Positions 40,501 to 49,611 of a stretch of DNA of 64,000 bases are shown piece after piece. The stretch spans positions 56,779 to 120,778 of the forward strand of contig CANKUB010000001.1 in NCBI GenBank assembly GCA_947486575.1, in the 5' to 3' direction. This DNA is from Betaproteobacteria bacterium. GTDB taxonomy: Bacteria > Pseudomonadota > Gammaproteobacteria > Burkholderiales > SG8-41. The notes beneath the pieces were generated by a model, which was not told the origin of the DNA, ran no database searches, and saw nothing but the letters and a program-made list of their open reading frames with translations. The position numbers were made by a program, and so were the translations under genes. Numbering within the stretch: position 1 is the stretch's first letter; each line of letters starts with the position of its first letter.

Positions 40501-41772
40501 CGCAGCAAACGCCTTGTTTGCTGCTGCCACGGTGTTTTCAATATCCGCCGTGGTGTGCGCAGACGACACAAACCCTGCTTCATATGCCGACGGCGCAAGG
40601 TACACACCTTCCGCCAGCATGCTGTGAAAAAACTGGTTGAAGCGCTCTTTATCGCACTCCATCACCTCGGCGTAAGTCTGCGGTACTGAGGCACGAAAAT
40701 ACAAACCAAACATGCCGCCAACATGCTGCGCCGAAAACGCAATTTTGTGTCCAGCAGCCACTTCGCTTAAACCTTTACACAGCGCATACGCCGTGGCGCC
40801 GAGCTTGTCGTAAAAACCCGTGGTTTGCACAATGCGCAAAGTTGCCAGCCCCGCAGCTACCGCAACCGGATTGCCCGACAGCGTGCCCGCCTGATACACC
40901 GGCCCCAGCGGCGCCACGCACTGCATGATGTCGCGCCGTCCGCCAAAAGCGCCCACCGGCATGCCGCCGCCAATGACTTTGCCCAGCGTGGTCATGTCGG
41001 GTGTGATGCCGTAAAGCGCTTGGGCGCCACCGAGGGCGACGCGAAAGCCTGTCATCACTTCATCAAATATCAGTACCACGCGGTGCTTCGTGCACAACTG
41101 GCGCAGCAATTGCAAAAAGCCCGGCTTCGGCGCAATCAGATTGGCATTGCCGACAACCGGCTCAACAATTACCGCAGCGATGTCGTTGCCTTCGCGCACG
41201 AACGCGGTGTTAAGCGATGCTTCATCGTTGAAGTCCAGCACCAGTGTGTGCGCCGCCGTTTCCGCGGGTACGCCCGCCGACGATGGCTGCCCGAACGTAA
41301 GCGCACCCGAACCTGCTTGTACCAGCAGCCCGTCGGCGTGGCCGTGGTAGCAACCCTCAAACTTGATAATCTTGGAGCGCCGTGTAAAACCCCGCGCCAC
41401 GCGAATGGCGCTCATCGTCGCCTCAGTGCCCGAACTGACCAGGCGCACCATCTCCATCGACGGCACCAACTTGACGAGCAAACTCGCCATCTCAAGCTCG
41501 GCCTCGGTTGGCGCGCCAAACGACAACCCGCGCTCGGCCATTTGCTGCACCGCTTTGACGACCTCTGGATGCGCATGGCCCGCAATCATTGGCCCCCATG
41601 ACCCGACGTAATCGATGTAAACATTGCCGTCGACATCCCAAATCTGTGCGCCGCGCCCTCGCTTGATGAAGGGCGGCGTGCCGCCCACCGAGCGGTACGC
41701 GCGCACCGGCGAATTTACGCCACCGGGAATTAACAGTTGTGCGTGGTTAAAGAGTTTTTGGCTTTGTTTCAT
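40495..41772 (-). CDS. hemL: Glutamate-1-semialdehyde 2,1-aminomutase
   Basis: HemL makes 5-aminolevulinate by internal transamination with PLP, the entry to C5-pathway heme synthesis. The 425-aa protein starts at the ATG 41772 ([12 protein letters not shown]) and has the PLP lysine Lys265 in [18 protein letters not shown]. It also shows the substrate-binding [12 protein letters not shown] and the FDEVMTGFR segment. The frame upstream of 41772 overlaps thiE and has no family support. It overlaps thiE by 26 bases, so the thiD-thiE-hemL run is a single transcript. Confidence 0.96.
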   Translation of the reverse strand: MKQSQKLFNHAQLLIPGGVNSPVRAYRSVGGTPPFIKRGRGAQIWDVDGNVYIDYVGSWGPMIAGHAHPEVVKAVQQMAERGLSFGAPTEAELEMASLLVKLVPSMEMVRLVSSGTEATMSAIRVARGFTRRSKIIKFEGCYHGHADGLLVQAGSGALTFGQPSSAGVPAETAAHTLVLDFNDEASLNTAFVREGNDIAAVIVEPVVGNANLIAPKPGFLQLLRQLCTKHRVVLIFDEVMTGFRVALGGAQALYGITPDMTTLGKVIGGGMPVGAFGGRRDIMQCVAPLGPVYQAGTLSGNPVAVAAGLATLRIVQTTGFYDKLGATAYALCKGLSEVAAGHKIAFSAQHVGGMFGLYFRASVPQTYAEVMECDKERFNQFFHSMLAEGVYLAPSAYEAGFVSSAHTTADIENTVAAANKAFAAL

Positions 41773-42394
41773 GAGCGTTCCCGAACAGAGCGTTAAATTC
41801 ACGTGCCGCGCGCGCAATGTCTGGCGCGCCAAATAGCGCAGTAATTACCGCCACACTATCGGCCCCCGCGTTGATAAGTGTCGGCGCATTGTCAAGCGTA
41901 ATGCCGCCGATGGCCACCACCGGCACGCCAAATTTTTGTCGGGCTTCAGTCAATATCGAAGGCGTCGAACGCACCGCGCCGGGCTTCACCGTGGAAACAA
42001 AAAAACTGCCAAACGCAATGTGATCCGCGCCGTCGGCAATCGCGCGCGCAGCGTTATCCAGACTGCGGTAACACGATGCGCCCAGCAACTTGTGTGGCCC
42101 CAGGCGCGCGCGTGCGGCGGCAATCGAGCCGTCTTCTCCACCCAGATGCACGCCATCGGCCTCAACGGCTATTGCCAAATCAACATCGTCATTCACGATC
42201 AACGCGGCACCATGTGCGCGACACAGACCGCACAACGCCGTGGCCTGATACCGGCGCAGGGGCGCATCGGAGACCTTGTTGCGATATTGCACAATGCGCG
42301 TGCCGCCTTCGAGCGCAGCGCGAACATGATCGGCCAGCCGCGCGCTATCGGCGTCGTCTGGTGTTACTGCGTAAAGACCGTGGATACGATTCAT
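41747..42394 (-). CDS. thiE: Thiamine-phosphate synthase
   Basis: ThiE couples HMP-pyrophosphate with the thiazole phosphate to give thiamine phosphate. The 215-aa TIM-barrel protein has the pyrophosphate-binding regions QYRNK near 36-40, [10 protein letters not shown] and GVHLGGED, and the late phosphate loop [26 protein letters not shown]. Its start overlaps the thiD stop by four bases, and its end overlaps hemL. Thiazole genes are absent from this window. Confidence 0.95.
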   Translation of the reverse strand: MNRIHGLYAVTPDDADSARLADHVRAALEGGTRIVQYRNKVSDAPLRRYQATALCGLCRAHGAALIVNDDVDLAIAVEADGVHLGGEDGSIAAARARLGPHKLLGASCYRSLDNAARAIADGADHIAFGSFFVSTVKPGAVRSTPSILTEARQKFGVPVVAIGGITLDNAPTLINAGADSVAVITALFGAPDIARAAREFNALFGNAHETKPKTL

Positions 42395-43248
42395 GATTTG
42401 ATGGCGTCGTCTTTAATCTGCGGCTCACCACTCTCGCCTTCGTCCTCGCGCGCCCAGAACAGGCGATCAGGAATGTGCTGACCCATGCCCGCACGAAACG
42501 CTGACTTGAGCGTCTGCCAGGTATATTCCTGCGCGTCTTTCACCGCCTCGCTCATCGGCAAACCGTTGGCGATGGTCGCTGCAATGGCCGAAGCCAGCGT
42601 GCAGCCGGAACCATGATACTGCCCCGGCAAACGGGGCCACGATTCACTGCCCACCACGCCATCTTCGCTGTAAAGCGTGTTGATGACCTGCTGCGTGTTT
42701 TCATGTGTGCCGGTGATCAGCACGTATTCACAGCCGGACGCAATAATGCGGTTGGCACATTCGATCAGGCCGGGGTCATCTTTGTCGTTGTTATCATCCA
42801 GCGCCAGCCGCCGTGCTTCCATGCTGTTGGGAGTGATGAGGGTGGTTTGCGGAATCAGCAACTCGCGCATGGCGATCAGCATGTCGTCGTTGGCCAGCTC
42901 GTCGCCGCGTCCGCTGGCCAGCACCGGGTCGAGAATCAGCGGAATATCCGGGTAATCTGACACGATCTCGGCAATGGCGGAAATATTTTCCACACTGCCC
43001 ATTACGCCGATCTTGAACGCAGCAACTGGCATGTCTTCCAGCACGCAACGCGCCTGATCGATAATCCAGTCGGCGTCGATGGCAAAAATATCGTCCACGC
43101 CCATCGTATCCTGCACCGTAATTGCGGTCACCACCGACAGCGGGTGGCAGCCCATGCTCGACAGCGTGAGGATATCGGCCTGCATGCCCGCGCCACCCGT
43201 AGGGTCGGTCGCGGAAAAAACCAGTACGATAGGAGGCGTTTCAGACAT
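42391..43248 (-). CDS. thiD: Hydroxymethylpyrimidine / phosphomethylpyrimidine kinase
   Basis: ThiD phosphorylates HMP and HMP-phosphate in thiamine synthesis. The 285-aa ribokinase-fold protein has the nucleotide-binding GSGCTLASAIAATIANG near the C-terminal third and the N-terminal DPTGGAGMQADILTLSSMGCH, both family signatures. It begins the operon thiD-thiE-hemL. The divergent spacer to the rubredoxin gene is only 75 bases. No TPP riboswitch was recognised there. Confidence 0.94.
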   Translation of the reverse strand: MSETPPIVLVFSATDPTGGAGMQADILTLSSMGCHPLSVVTAITVQDTMGVDDIFAIDADWIIDQARCVLEDMPVAAFKIGVMGSVENISAIAEIVSDYPDIPLILDPVLASGRGDELANDDMLIAMRELLIPQTTLITPNSMEARRLALDDNNDKDDPGLIECANRIIASGCEYVLITGTHENTQQVINTLYSEDGVVGSESWPRLPGQYHGSGCTLASAIAATIANGLPMSEAVKDAQEYTWQTLKSAFRAGMGQHIPDRLFWAREDEGESGEPQIKDDAIKS

Positions 43249-43264
43249 TCAGCGTGCGGCGAAT

Positions 43265-43286
43265 CGTTTAAAATCCGATTTTAACG
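43265..43286. promoter_or_regulatory. Near-perfect inverted repeat between thiD and rubredoxin
   Basis: The arms cgtttaaaat and attttaacg flank the loop ccg, with one bulged base. It sits 16 bases upstream of thiD and 37 upstream of the rubredoxin gene. It could be an operator shared by the divergent genes. No regulator was identified. Confidence 0.35.
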
Positions 43287-43323
43287 TGTTTCCATCACCA
43301 AACCCTGAATCCTGTGACCACCT

Positions 43324-43521
43324 ATGACGACCGAAGCAACGACGAGTGCCAATGAGTATAAATCGTGGATGTGTTTAATCTGCGGCTGGATTTACAGCGA
43401 AGAAGCGGGCGTGCCCGACGAAGGCATCGCACCCGGCACGAAATGGGAAGACGTGCCAATCAACTGGACGTGCCCGGAATGCGGCGCACGCAAAGATGAT
43501 TTTGAAATGGTGCAAATTTAA
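43324..43521 (+). CDS. Rubredoxin
   Basis: This 65-aa protein carries one iron bound by four cysteines: C17 and C20 in CLICGWIY and C50 and C53 in CPECGARK, the standard rubredoxin spacing. The acidic region between the cysteine pairs ([21 protein letters not shown]) is also typical. It follows an ATG with a short leader from the thiD-rubredoxin spacer and is followed by gloA after 14 bases. It may serve as an electron donor in oxidative-stress defence or alkane oxidation, but no partner is present here. Confidence 0.95.
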   Translation: MTTEATTSANEYKSWMCLICGWIYSEEAGVPDEGIAPGTKWEDVPINWTCPECGARKDDFEMVQI

Positions 43522-43535
43522 CCGGAGCTCCACCC

Positions 43536-43925
43536 ATGAGAATGCTGCACACCATGATCCGCGTCGGCGATCTGCAACGCTCGATTGATTTTTATACGCA
43601 AGTGCTGGGCATGAAACTGTTGCGCCAAAGCGAATATCCATCAGGCCGCTTCACCAATACGTTTGTAGGCTACGACGACGAATCCAGAACATCCGTGCTG
43701 GAACTGACCTACAACTGGGATACGAAAGCGTACGACATGGGCAACGGTTACGGCCATGTCGCGATTGAAGTGGATGACGCTTACAAAACCTGCGAAGAGG
43801 TCAAAAAACGCGGTGGCAAAGTCACCCGCGAACCGGGCCCGATGAAACACGGCACCACGGTGATCGCGTTTGTCGAAGACCCGGATGGCTACAAGATTGA
43901 GTTTGTGCAGCGCAAGGGCGGTTAG
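43536..43925 (+). CDS. gloA: Lactoylglutathione lyase (glyoxalase I)
   Basis: GloA isomerises the hemithioacetal of methylglyoxal and glutathione. The 129-aa protein has the VOC fold and the expected metal ligands: His5 in MRMLHTMIR, a Glu in SVLELTYNW, His in GHVAIEV and Glu in YKIEFVQR. Length and motifs match the short bacterial nickel-type enzymes. It ends just before the convergent rsmA gene, with 13 bases between stops. Confidence 0.95.
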   Translation: MRMLHTMIRVGDLQRSIDFYTQVLGMKLLRQSEYPSGRFTNTFVGYDDESRTSVLELTYNWDTKAYDMGNGYGHVAIEVDDAYKTCEEVKKRGGKVTREPGPMKHGTTVIAFVEDPDGYKIEFVQRKGG

Positions 43926-43938
43926 AAAAAAGCGGTAG

Positions 43939-44730
43939 TTAAAAAGTTTTTTGTTGTTCCGTCACCCAATTGGCAATCTGCACAAAATCGCTGACCGATA
44001 ACGTCTCCGCCCGCGCTCCGGCATCAATATTCAGCACTTCAAAATCCGCCAGTTCTAAAATATTACGCAGCGTGTTGCGCAGCGTTTTGCGCCGTTGTGA
44101 AAACGCCGTGGTGACGATGCGCGCGAAAAGTGCTTCATCCGTTGCCGCTGGCTCACGCTTCACGCGCGGCAGCATACGCACCACCGCCGAATCCACTTTC
44201 GGCTGCGGATAAAACGCGTCTGGCCCTACGTCGAGCACTTTTTCCATCTCGAAGCGGTATTGCAGCGCGACGGACAATCGCCCGTAAGCGGAAGTATCCG
44301 GCGCGGCAACCATGCGTTCGACAACTTCCTTTTGCAGCATGACGTGGATGTCGCGCACATGTGCGATGTACTCAGTCAGGTAAAACAGCAGCGGTGTGGA
44401 AATGTTGTAGGGCAGGTTGCCCACGATGCGTAACCTTGCACCCAACGACGCAAAATTAAATTTAAGCGCATCGCCTTCGTGGATGACCACGTTGCCATTG
44501 TCATGTTTTTCATGCAGCGTTTTGACGATATCGCGGTCGAGTTCGATCACGTGCAGTTGCTTCAGCGCGCGCGCCAAGGGCGTGGTGAGCGCACCCAAAC
44601 CCGGGCCGATTTCCACCATCAGGTCATCTGGCTGGGGCCCGATGACATGCAGAATATCATCTATAATATCTTGTTTTTGAAGGAAATTTTGCCCGAAGCG
44701 CTTGCGTGGTATATGTGGTTGATGGCGCAC
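43939..44730 (-). CDS. rsmA: 16S rRNA dimethyladenosine transferase
   Basis: RsmA (KsgA) dimethylates two adjacent adenines near the 3' end of 16S rRNA, a checkpoint in 30S maturation. The 263-aa protein has the SAM-binding motif EIGPGLGALT and the catalytic NLPYNIS block, and starts with the family-typical RKRFGQNFL. It is the last gene of a lptD-surA-pdxA-rsmA run, the same order known from E. coli. It lies three bases after the pdxA stop. Confidence 0.96.
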   Translation of the reverse strand: MRHQPHIPRKRFGQNFLQKQDIIDDILHVIGPQPDDLMVEIGPGLGALTTPLARALKQLHVIELDRDIVKTLHEKHDNGNVVIHEGDALKFNFASLGARLRIVGNLPYNISTPLLFYLTEYIAHVRDIHVMLQKEVVERMVAAPDTSAYGRLSVALQYRFEMEKVLDVGPDAFYPQPKVDSAVVRMLPRVKREPAATDEALFARIVTTAFSQRRKTLRNTLRNILELADFEVLNIDAGARAETLSVSDFVQIANWVTEQQKTF

Positions 44731-44733
44731 GGA

Positions 44734-45726
44734 TTACTTCCGCTCGCGCGCTAATTCAATCGCCAGTTTCACTGCTTCGATCAAGCTGCCCGCGTCGGCG
44801 CAGCCTTTGCCCGCGATGTCGAGCGCTGTGCCGTGATCGACCGAGGTGCGAATGATCGGCAAACCCAGGGTGATGTTCACGCCCGCGCCGAAGCTCGCGT
44901 ATTTCAGCACCGGCAACCCTTGATCGTGATACATCGCCAGCACTGCGTCGTACTGTTTCAAGCGCGCAGGATTAAACAGCGTGTCGGCGGGCAGCGGATC
45001 GGAAAGACTCATTCCTTCACTGCGCAGCGCGCGTATTACGGGCTCGATCACGTCTATTTCCTCGCGCCCCATGTGGCCTGATTCGCCCGCGTGCGGGTTC
45101 AAACCTGCCACTGCAATGCACGGCGTAGCGATGCCGAAATGCTGTTGCAAATCACGATGCAGCACGCGCAAGGTTTGTGTAAGGCCGTCGCGTGTGATGT
45201 GCGCAGGCACATCTTTTAACGCCAGGTGTGTGGTGGCAAGCGCCACGCGCATGCCGCCGCCCGCGAGCATCATCACCACATGCGGTGCGTGCGTGCGCGC
45301 TTCGAGAAATTCCGTGTGGCCGGTGAATGCGATTCCAGCATCGTTGATCACGCCCTTGTGCACCGGCGCCGTTGCCATCGCGTCAAACACGCTGTCGGTG
45401 CAGCCGTCGCACGCGATGCCCAGCGTGCGCAGCACATAGTGGCTGTTGGCCGGATTGAGTGTGCCTGCAACACAGGGCGCGCTTAGCGCTACGTGCAGCA
45501 CGCTCACACCCGCTGCTGTGGCCGTGCAGCCGCCCGAAAAATCAGGCCACGCAAAACAAGTACGCTCGCACAACAAATTACGGTCAGCAATGACGACAAT
45601 GCGGGCGGGCAGTGCTGCATGAACCAACGCGCCGCAGATTTCCGGCCCGATGCCGGCCGGTTCACCGGCAGTGACCGCAATGGTGGGCAGGTTGCTACGG
45701 TGGCTCACGGCACGCTTAGCGCTCAT
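44734..45726 (-). CDS. pdxA: 4-Hydroxythreonine-4-phosphate dehydrogenase
   Basis: PdxA oxidises 4-phosphohydroxy-threonine in pyridoxal phosphate synthesis. The 330-aa protein starts at the ATG 45726 within the surA end, an overlap of eleven bases. The open frame above it is short and unlikely. Key stretches are VTAGEPAGIGPEI at the N-terminus, FTGHTEFLE, GLNPHAGESGHMGREE and YHDQGLPVLKY, which carry the metal and phosphate ligands of the family. Confidence 0.96.
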   Translation of the reverse strand: MSAKRAVSHRSNLPTIAVTAGEPAGIGPEICGALVHAALPARIVVIADRNLLCERTCFAWPDFSGGCTATAAGVSVLHVALSAPCVAGTLNPANSHYVLRTLGIACDGCTDSVFDAMATAPVHKGVINDAGIAFTGHTEFLEARTHAPHVVMMLAGGGMRVALATTHLALKDVPAHITRDGLTQTLRVLHRDLQQHFGIATPCIAVAGLNPHAGESGHMGREEIDVIEPVIRALRSEGMSLSDPLPADTLFNPARLKQYDAVLAMYHDQGLPVLKYASFGAGVNITLGLPIIRTSVDHGTALDIAGKGCADAGSLIEAVKLAIELARERK

Positions 45727-47044
45727 CCAGCCGAATTTCGACGTAGGCGAGGTCACGTGTACGGCGCACCCACTCCTGAAAAGATTCTTCGCCCTTGCGT
45801 TCGCGCAGCGTTTGCCGCGCCGCGAGTCGCTTGCGTTCGCCGGTCATGTCAGAGGTGCGGCGCTCCATCACCTGAATCAGGTGCCAGCCGAAGGGCGAGC
45901 GCACCGGCTCGCTGATCTGGCCGGGCTTTAACGCATCCATCGCACGCTCGAATTCCGGCACGGTGTCACCGGGGGAAATCCAGCCAAGATCGCCGCCCTT
46001 GGAGGCGCTGGTGTCCTCGGAATTAGCGCGCGCAATTTGTGCGAAATCGCCCTTATTATCCAGCCGTTCCTTGAGGTTGCGCAGGCGGTTGCGGCCCTCC
46101 GCTTCAGACACCACTTCGCTGACTTTAATCAGAATGTGGCGGGTGTTGGTCTGCTGCACCAGCGCAGCCTGTTGCCCGCCGCGTTGCTCATTCAATTTGA
46201 GAATGTGAAAACCGTTCGGGCTGCGCAGTACACTGCTCAATTCGCCGACTTTCATGCCGCGCAGCGCATCCGAAAACAGCGTGGGCAGGCGCGCATTGTC
46301 GCGCCAGCCCATCACGCCCCCTTGCAGCGCATCCGGCGCTTCCGAAAATGAGGCGGCGATCTGGCGAAAATCCGTGCCCGATTTCAGTTGCGTTAACGCC
46401 TGTTCAGCACGCGCCTGTCGCGCTTGAATTTGTTCCGGCCCGGCGTTTTCCGCCACGCGAACCAGAATATGCGAGAGGTTGAATTCGTTGTTTGCCGTGT
46501 CCTGTGTTGCGGCGGCAAGCAGGTTGTCGATTTCCGTATCGGTGACAACGATCTTGTCGTTGACTTCGCGTTCGCGCAGACGCGCCATGAGAATTTCGCC
46601 GCGGATATCTTCGCGAAAACGCGCAAACGGAATGCCGTCTTTTTCCAGCGCCAGCCGCAACTGCGCGACGATCATCTGGTTATCCTGCGCGATACGCTCG
46701 ATGGCGCGATCCAGTTCCGCGTCGTCGATGCGCATGCCGTTCTCTTTGGCAAATTGCGTCACCGCGCGATCTGAAATCATTCGTTCCAGGATTTGTTTTT
46801 CGAGATCAGCATTGGGTGGCGCAGGCGTGCCCTGACGCGCCAACTGGCTGGCGGCGCGCGCGACCCGAATGCTCAGTTCGTTGCGCGTAATGACCTCGTC
46901 GTTAACCACCGCGACAATGCGGTCGACGGTGAGGATGGGGCGAGGCTTAGGTTGCGCTTGTGCATGGCCGGTAGCCGGGGCAAGCATCAGTGCCAGCAAC
47001 AAAATACCAAACGCTTCACCGCAACGGCGTAACGGCGCAAACAT
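45716..47044 (-). CDS. surA: Periplasmic chaperone and peptidyl-prolyl isomerase SurA
   Basis: SurA escorts outer-membrane proteins through the periplasm. The protein (442 aa from the ATG 47044) has a signal peptide ending GHAQA, an N-terminal chaperone domain (about 33-185), and two parvulin domains (about 190-290 and 300-400). The first has the run NEFNLSHILVRV and the second NTRHILIKVSEVVSEAEG. The open frame extends to 47110 with 22 extra residues before the signal, which is unusual, so the later ATG is preferred. A copy of the dispersed motif lies at the upstream end. Confidence 0.93.
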   Translation of the reverse strand: MFAPLRRCGEAFGILLLALMLAPATGHAQAQPKPRPILTVDRIVAVVNDEVITRNELSIRVARAASQLARQGTPAPPNADLEKQILERMISDRAVTQFAKENGMRIDDAELDRAIERIAQDNQMIVAQLRLALEKDGIPFARFREDIRGEILMARLREREVNDKIVVTDTEIDNLLAAATQDTANNEFNLSHILVRVAENAGPEQIQARQARAEQALTQLKSGTDFRQIAASFSEAPDALQGGVMGWRDNARLPTLFSDALRGMKVGELSSVLRSPNGFHILKLNEQRGGQQAALVQQTNTRHILIKVSEVVSEAEGRNRLRNLKERLDNKGDFAQIARANSEDTSASKGGDLGWISPGDTVPEFERAMDALKPGQISEPVRSPFGWHLIQVMERRTSDMTGERKRLAARQTLRERKGEESFQEWVRRTRDLAYVEIRLDER

Positions 47045-47096
47045 TTGCGCCAAAGCAATGTACGTCTTTGCGGTAAAGTGCGTAATTGAAAAATTG

Positions 47097-47110
47097 TCTA
47101 ATAAAAACAT
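47097..47110 (+). repeat. Dispersed AT-rich motif upstream of surA
   Basis: The octamer at 47102-47109 lies in the lptD-surA spacer. If the earlier surA start (47110) were used, the motif would be inside the first codons. Confidence 0.45.
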
Positions 47111-47153
47111 ATGCTTACGCCTTGCGGCTTTGGTTAATTACAAAACTGAGAAT

Positions 47154-49502
47154 CTACTGCCCCGGCACAAAATACTCACTGGGCCGCGCGGCGTAGGGGT
47201 CAAAGCGCGTGTAGCCTGCGATGTTCCGACGCAATAAATCCAGCGAATTTGACCCTACACGGGTAATACCGTTCAACTCAAGTTCCACAAAAATGGCGGT
47301 ATTGGCAGCGCTGGTTGCGGTCGACAGTCGGTTTGCCACCACGCGAAATACAAAACACCCGCCATCATATTCCATCCCGCCCACCGCTTCGAGTGTGCGA
47401 CGGTCTTGCACGGAGTAATTCCAGCGCGCCACCGCGCTCCAGCCGCGCGCGATGGGCCATTGCCCGGACATATCCCATTGCCGGATCGACGACGCGATGC
47501 TTTGGCGATACGCCAGATTCAGCAACTTGCCTTGCTCAGGCTGGTAACGTGCGGCAACGGTGGTGCGCTGGGTCTGTCGCGTGTCGGTATTGTACTGCCA
47601 GCCCAAATCCATCGTGAGCTTCGGCGCGACGGTGCCACTGACTACGGCCAGCAAGTCGGAGCGGGCGCTTTGATTGCTGCGCGCCGCGATACCGGGCACG
47701 GTTACGCGTTGCCCTTCGAAGTAGTAGCGTTGCGCGAGGCCCGCGCGTATCACTTCAAAGCCGGTGTCCGGATTGATCAGCCGTGAACGCGCACCCAGCG
47801 TTATCTGATTGGCATCGTTAATACGATCATGGCCGCTGAACTGGTTTTCCGAGAAGATCGTGGCGAAGTTGATGTCCTGCAGCCCGCTCTCGAAATTGGG
47901 AATGTTACTTTGATCGCGATAGGGGATATACACGTAATAGGCCATCGGCTCCAGCGTCTGCAGATAACTATTGCCGAAAATATTGGCGCGGCGTTCGAAA
48001 TTCAATCCCGCAGTGGTGGTGAAGGTGGGAATAACGCGCGAAGTATCCGGCAGCGTGGAGGTTTTCGTATCGATGACATATTTCGTCATGTGCACGCCGA
48101 TCTTCGGCGTGATAAACGCTGCGGCGGTTTGATACGGAAAAGTCATGCTCGGATAAGCAACGGCACGTTTGCCGCTGACCAGCGTCGGATGCGTAAAATC
48201 GGTGTAGTTCCCCTCGAAATTAAAATCGCCTTTCAACGTATTGAAGCGCTGTGCGATCAACGTCAATTGCGGGCGGCGTGAATACGGCGGCGTCAACGGC
48301 GCCAGCGGATCCGTTTGCAAGGTTTGCCAACCCTGCACCAATCCGCTAAACGCATACGTGCCACCGTTACCCCAGAGGCCGCCGCGCGACAGCGTTCCCT
48401 GGCGCGTCAGATAGGTTTGCGAAGTCAGCCCCACAGCGGTAGACAGATCGGTAAAGTACTTGCTGTCGGATACGCTGTTGACATCGAGCGCGCCCGCCCA
48501 GCCATTCCACAGCGATTGTGTATGCTTTAACGTAAATAACTGCCGTGTGCGTTCCGCAGCGCGATCATCCGGCAGAACTTCATAGTGAATTTCGCCCTTG
48601 TAATTGGGCTGAAGATAGCGAAAATCATTGCGCAATTGCAAGCCGCGTTTAGACAGTACGCGCGGGGTGATGGTGAGATCGTAATTCGGCGCCATGTTCC
48701 AGAAATACGGCGTGCTGACCTCAAAGCCGCTGGTGCTGGTGCTGCCGTAGTGTGGCGCGAGAAACCCCGATTTGCGCTCCTGATGCAGCGGGAACGAAAA
48801 ATACGGCGCGTAAAAAATCGGCACGCCCTTGAAATCCACCGTGGCATTGCGCGCCACACCCACACCCTGATCCTGATAAATCTGCAAGTCTTTAGAGCGA
48901 ATGTTCCACTCATCGTTGCCGGGTTCGCAGGTGGTAAAGCTTGCCTGCTGCGCGCGGAATTGCCCCGGCCCCTCAAACACAATGCGATCAGCCACACCGC
49001 GGCCGCTCATCGCAGATCGCGTAATGACGGGATTACCTGTGGCTGATGCCACCGCTGCGACGGGTAGATTTCCGGTGCTGCGCGGGTTGATAAAATAACT
49101 TGCGCGCTCCATTACGCCACGCTCGGTATCAAAGTCGTACCGCAGGCGTACGCCGTCCGCCACGTATGCGCCCTGCTCAAGGTGTACATTGCCAATGGCA
49201 GTCAGTTCGTTGATGCGTGAATCAAAGCGCATCCAGTCGGCAGCAATGGCTTGCCCGCGAGAGCGGGCACGCGCGTTGCCCAACGCCTCCGTTTCGCGTT
49301 CGCTGTGTCCCTGCATGCGGTCGCCTTCCATGTACACCGGTGTCGCGACGCCGGATTTGCCGTCGGGCACACCGACGATAGCCGTCTGCATGCGCAACGC
49401 AACACCCGGCGCAGCTGAGGCGGCGGAAGCAACGGAGGCGACCGAGGGCAATGCGCACATCAGCGCGAACGCGATGGGCGTTTTACGCAAGCGGGGTGTC
49501 AC
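47154..49502 (-). CDS. lptD: LPS-assembly outer-membrane protein LptD
   Basis: LptD with LptE inserts LPS into the outer leaflet. The 782-aa product uses a GTG start and has a signal peptide (about 1-28), an N-terminal OstA/jellyroll region (RMQGHSERETEALGNARARSRGQAIAADWM), and a C-terminal barrel of many amphipathic strands. Mature cysteines number only two: one in TTCEPGNDEW and one in GGCFVFRVV. E. coli LptD has four, so here one long-range disulfide would be possible. The gene is followed by surA, its assembly factor, as in other proteobacteria. Confidence 0.93.
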   Translation of the reverse strand: MTPRLRKTPIAFALMCALPSVASVASAASAAPGVALRMQTAIVGVPDGKSGVATPVYMEGDRMQGHSERETEALGNARARSRGQAIAADWMRFDSRINELTAIGNVHLEQGAYVADGVRLRYDFDTERGVMERASYFINPRSTGNLPVAAVASATGNPVITRSAMSGRGVADRIVFEGPGQFRAQQASFTTCEPGNDEWNIRSKDLQIYQDQGVGVARNATVDFKGVPIFYAPYFSFPLHQERKSGFLAPHYGSTSTSGFEVSTPYFWNMAPNYDLTITPRVLSKRGLQLRNDFRYLQPNYKGEIHYEVLPDDRAAERTRQLFTLKHTQSLWNGWAGALDVNSVSDSKYFTDLSTAVGLTSQTYLTRQGTLSRGGLWGNGGTYAFSGLVQGWQTLQTDPLAPLTPPYSRRPQLTLIAQRFNTLKGDFNFEGNYTDFTHPTLVSGKRAVAYPSMTFPYQTAAAFITPKIGVHMTKYVIDTKTSTLPDTSRVIPTFTTTAGLNFERRANIFGNSYLQTLEPMAYYVYIPYRDQSNIPNFESGLQDINFATIFSENQFSGHDRINDANQITLGARSRLINPDTGFEVIRAGLAQRYYFEGQRVTVPGIAARSNQSARSDLLAVVSGTVAPKLTMDLGWQYNTDTRQTQRTTVAARYQPEQGKLLNLAYRQSIASSIRQWDMSGQWPIARGWSAVARWNYSVQDRRTLEAVGGMEYDGGCFVFRVVANRLSTATSAANTAIFVELELNGITRVGSNSLDLLRRNIAGYTRFDPYAARPSEYFVPGQ

Positions 49503-49611
49503 GAAAGATCACTGGAAGTCACAGGGGCGTCGAAAGCGAAGTGCTAAAATCGCATAAATCCTAGTATATGGCAACGAATATGGCAACGAGAAAGCAACCA
49601 TAAGGCACGCA

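Noticed and set aside
49567..49590. Direct repeat of tatggcaacga upstream of amgK
   Set aside because: Two copies of eleven bases in one spacer are likely a local duplication. They are out of frame with amgK and have no further copies.
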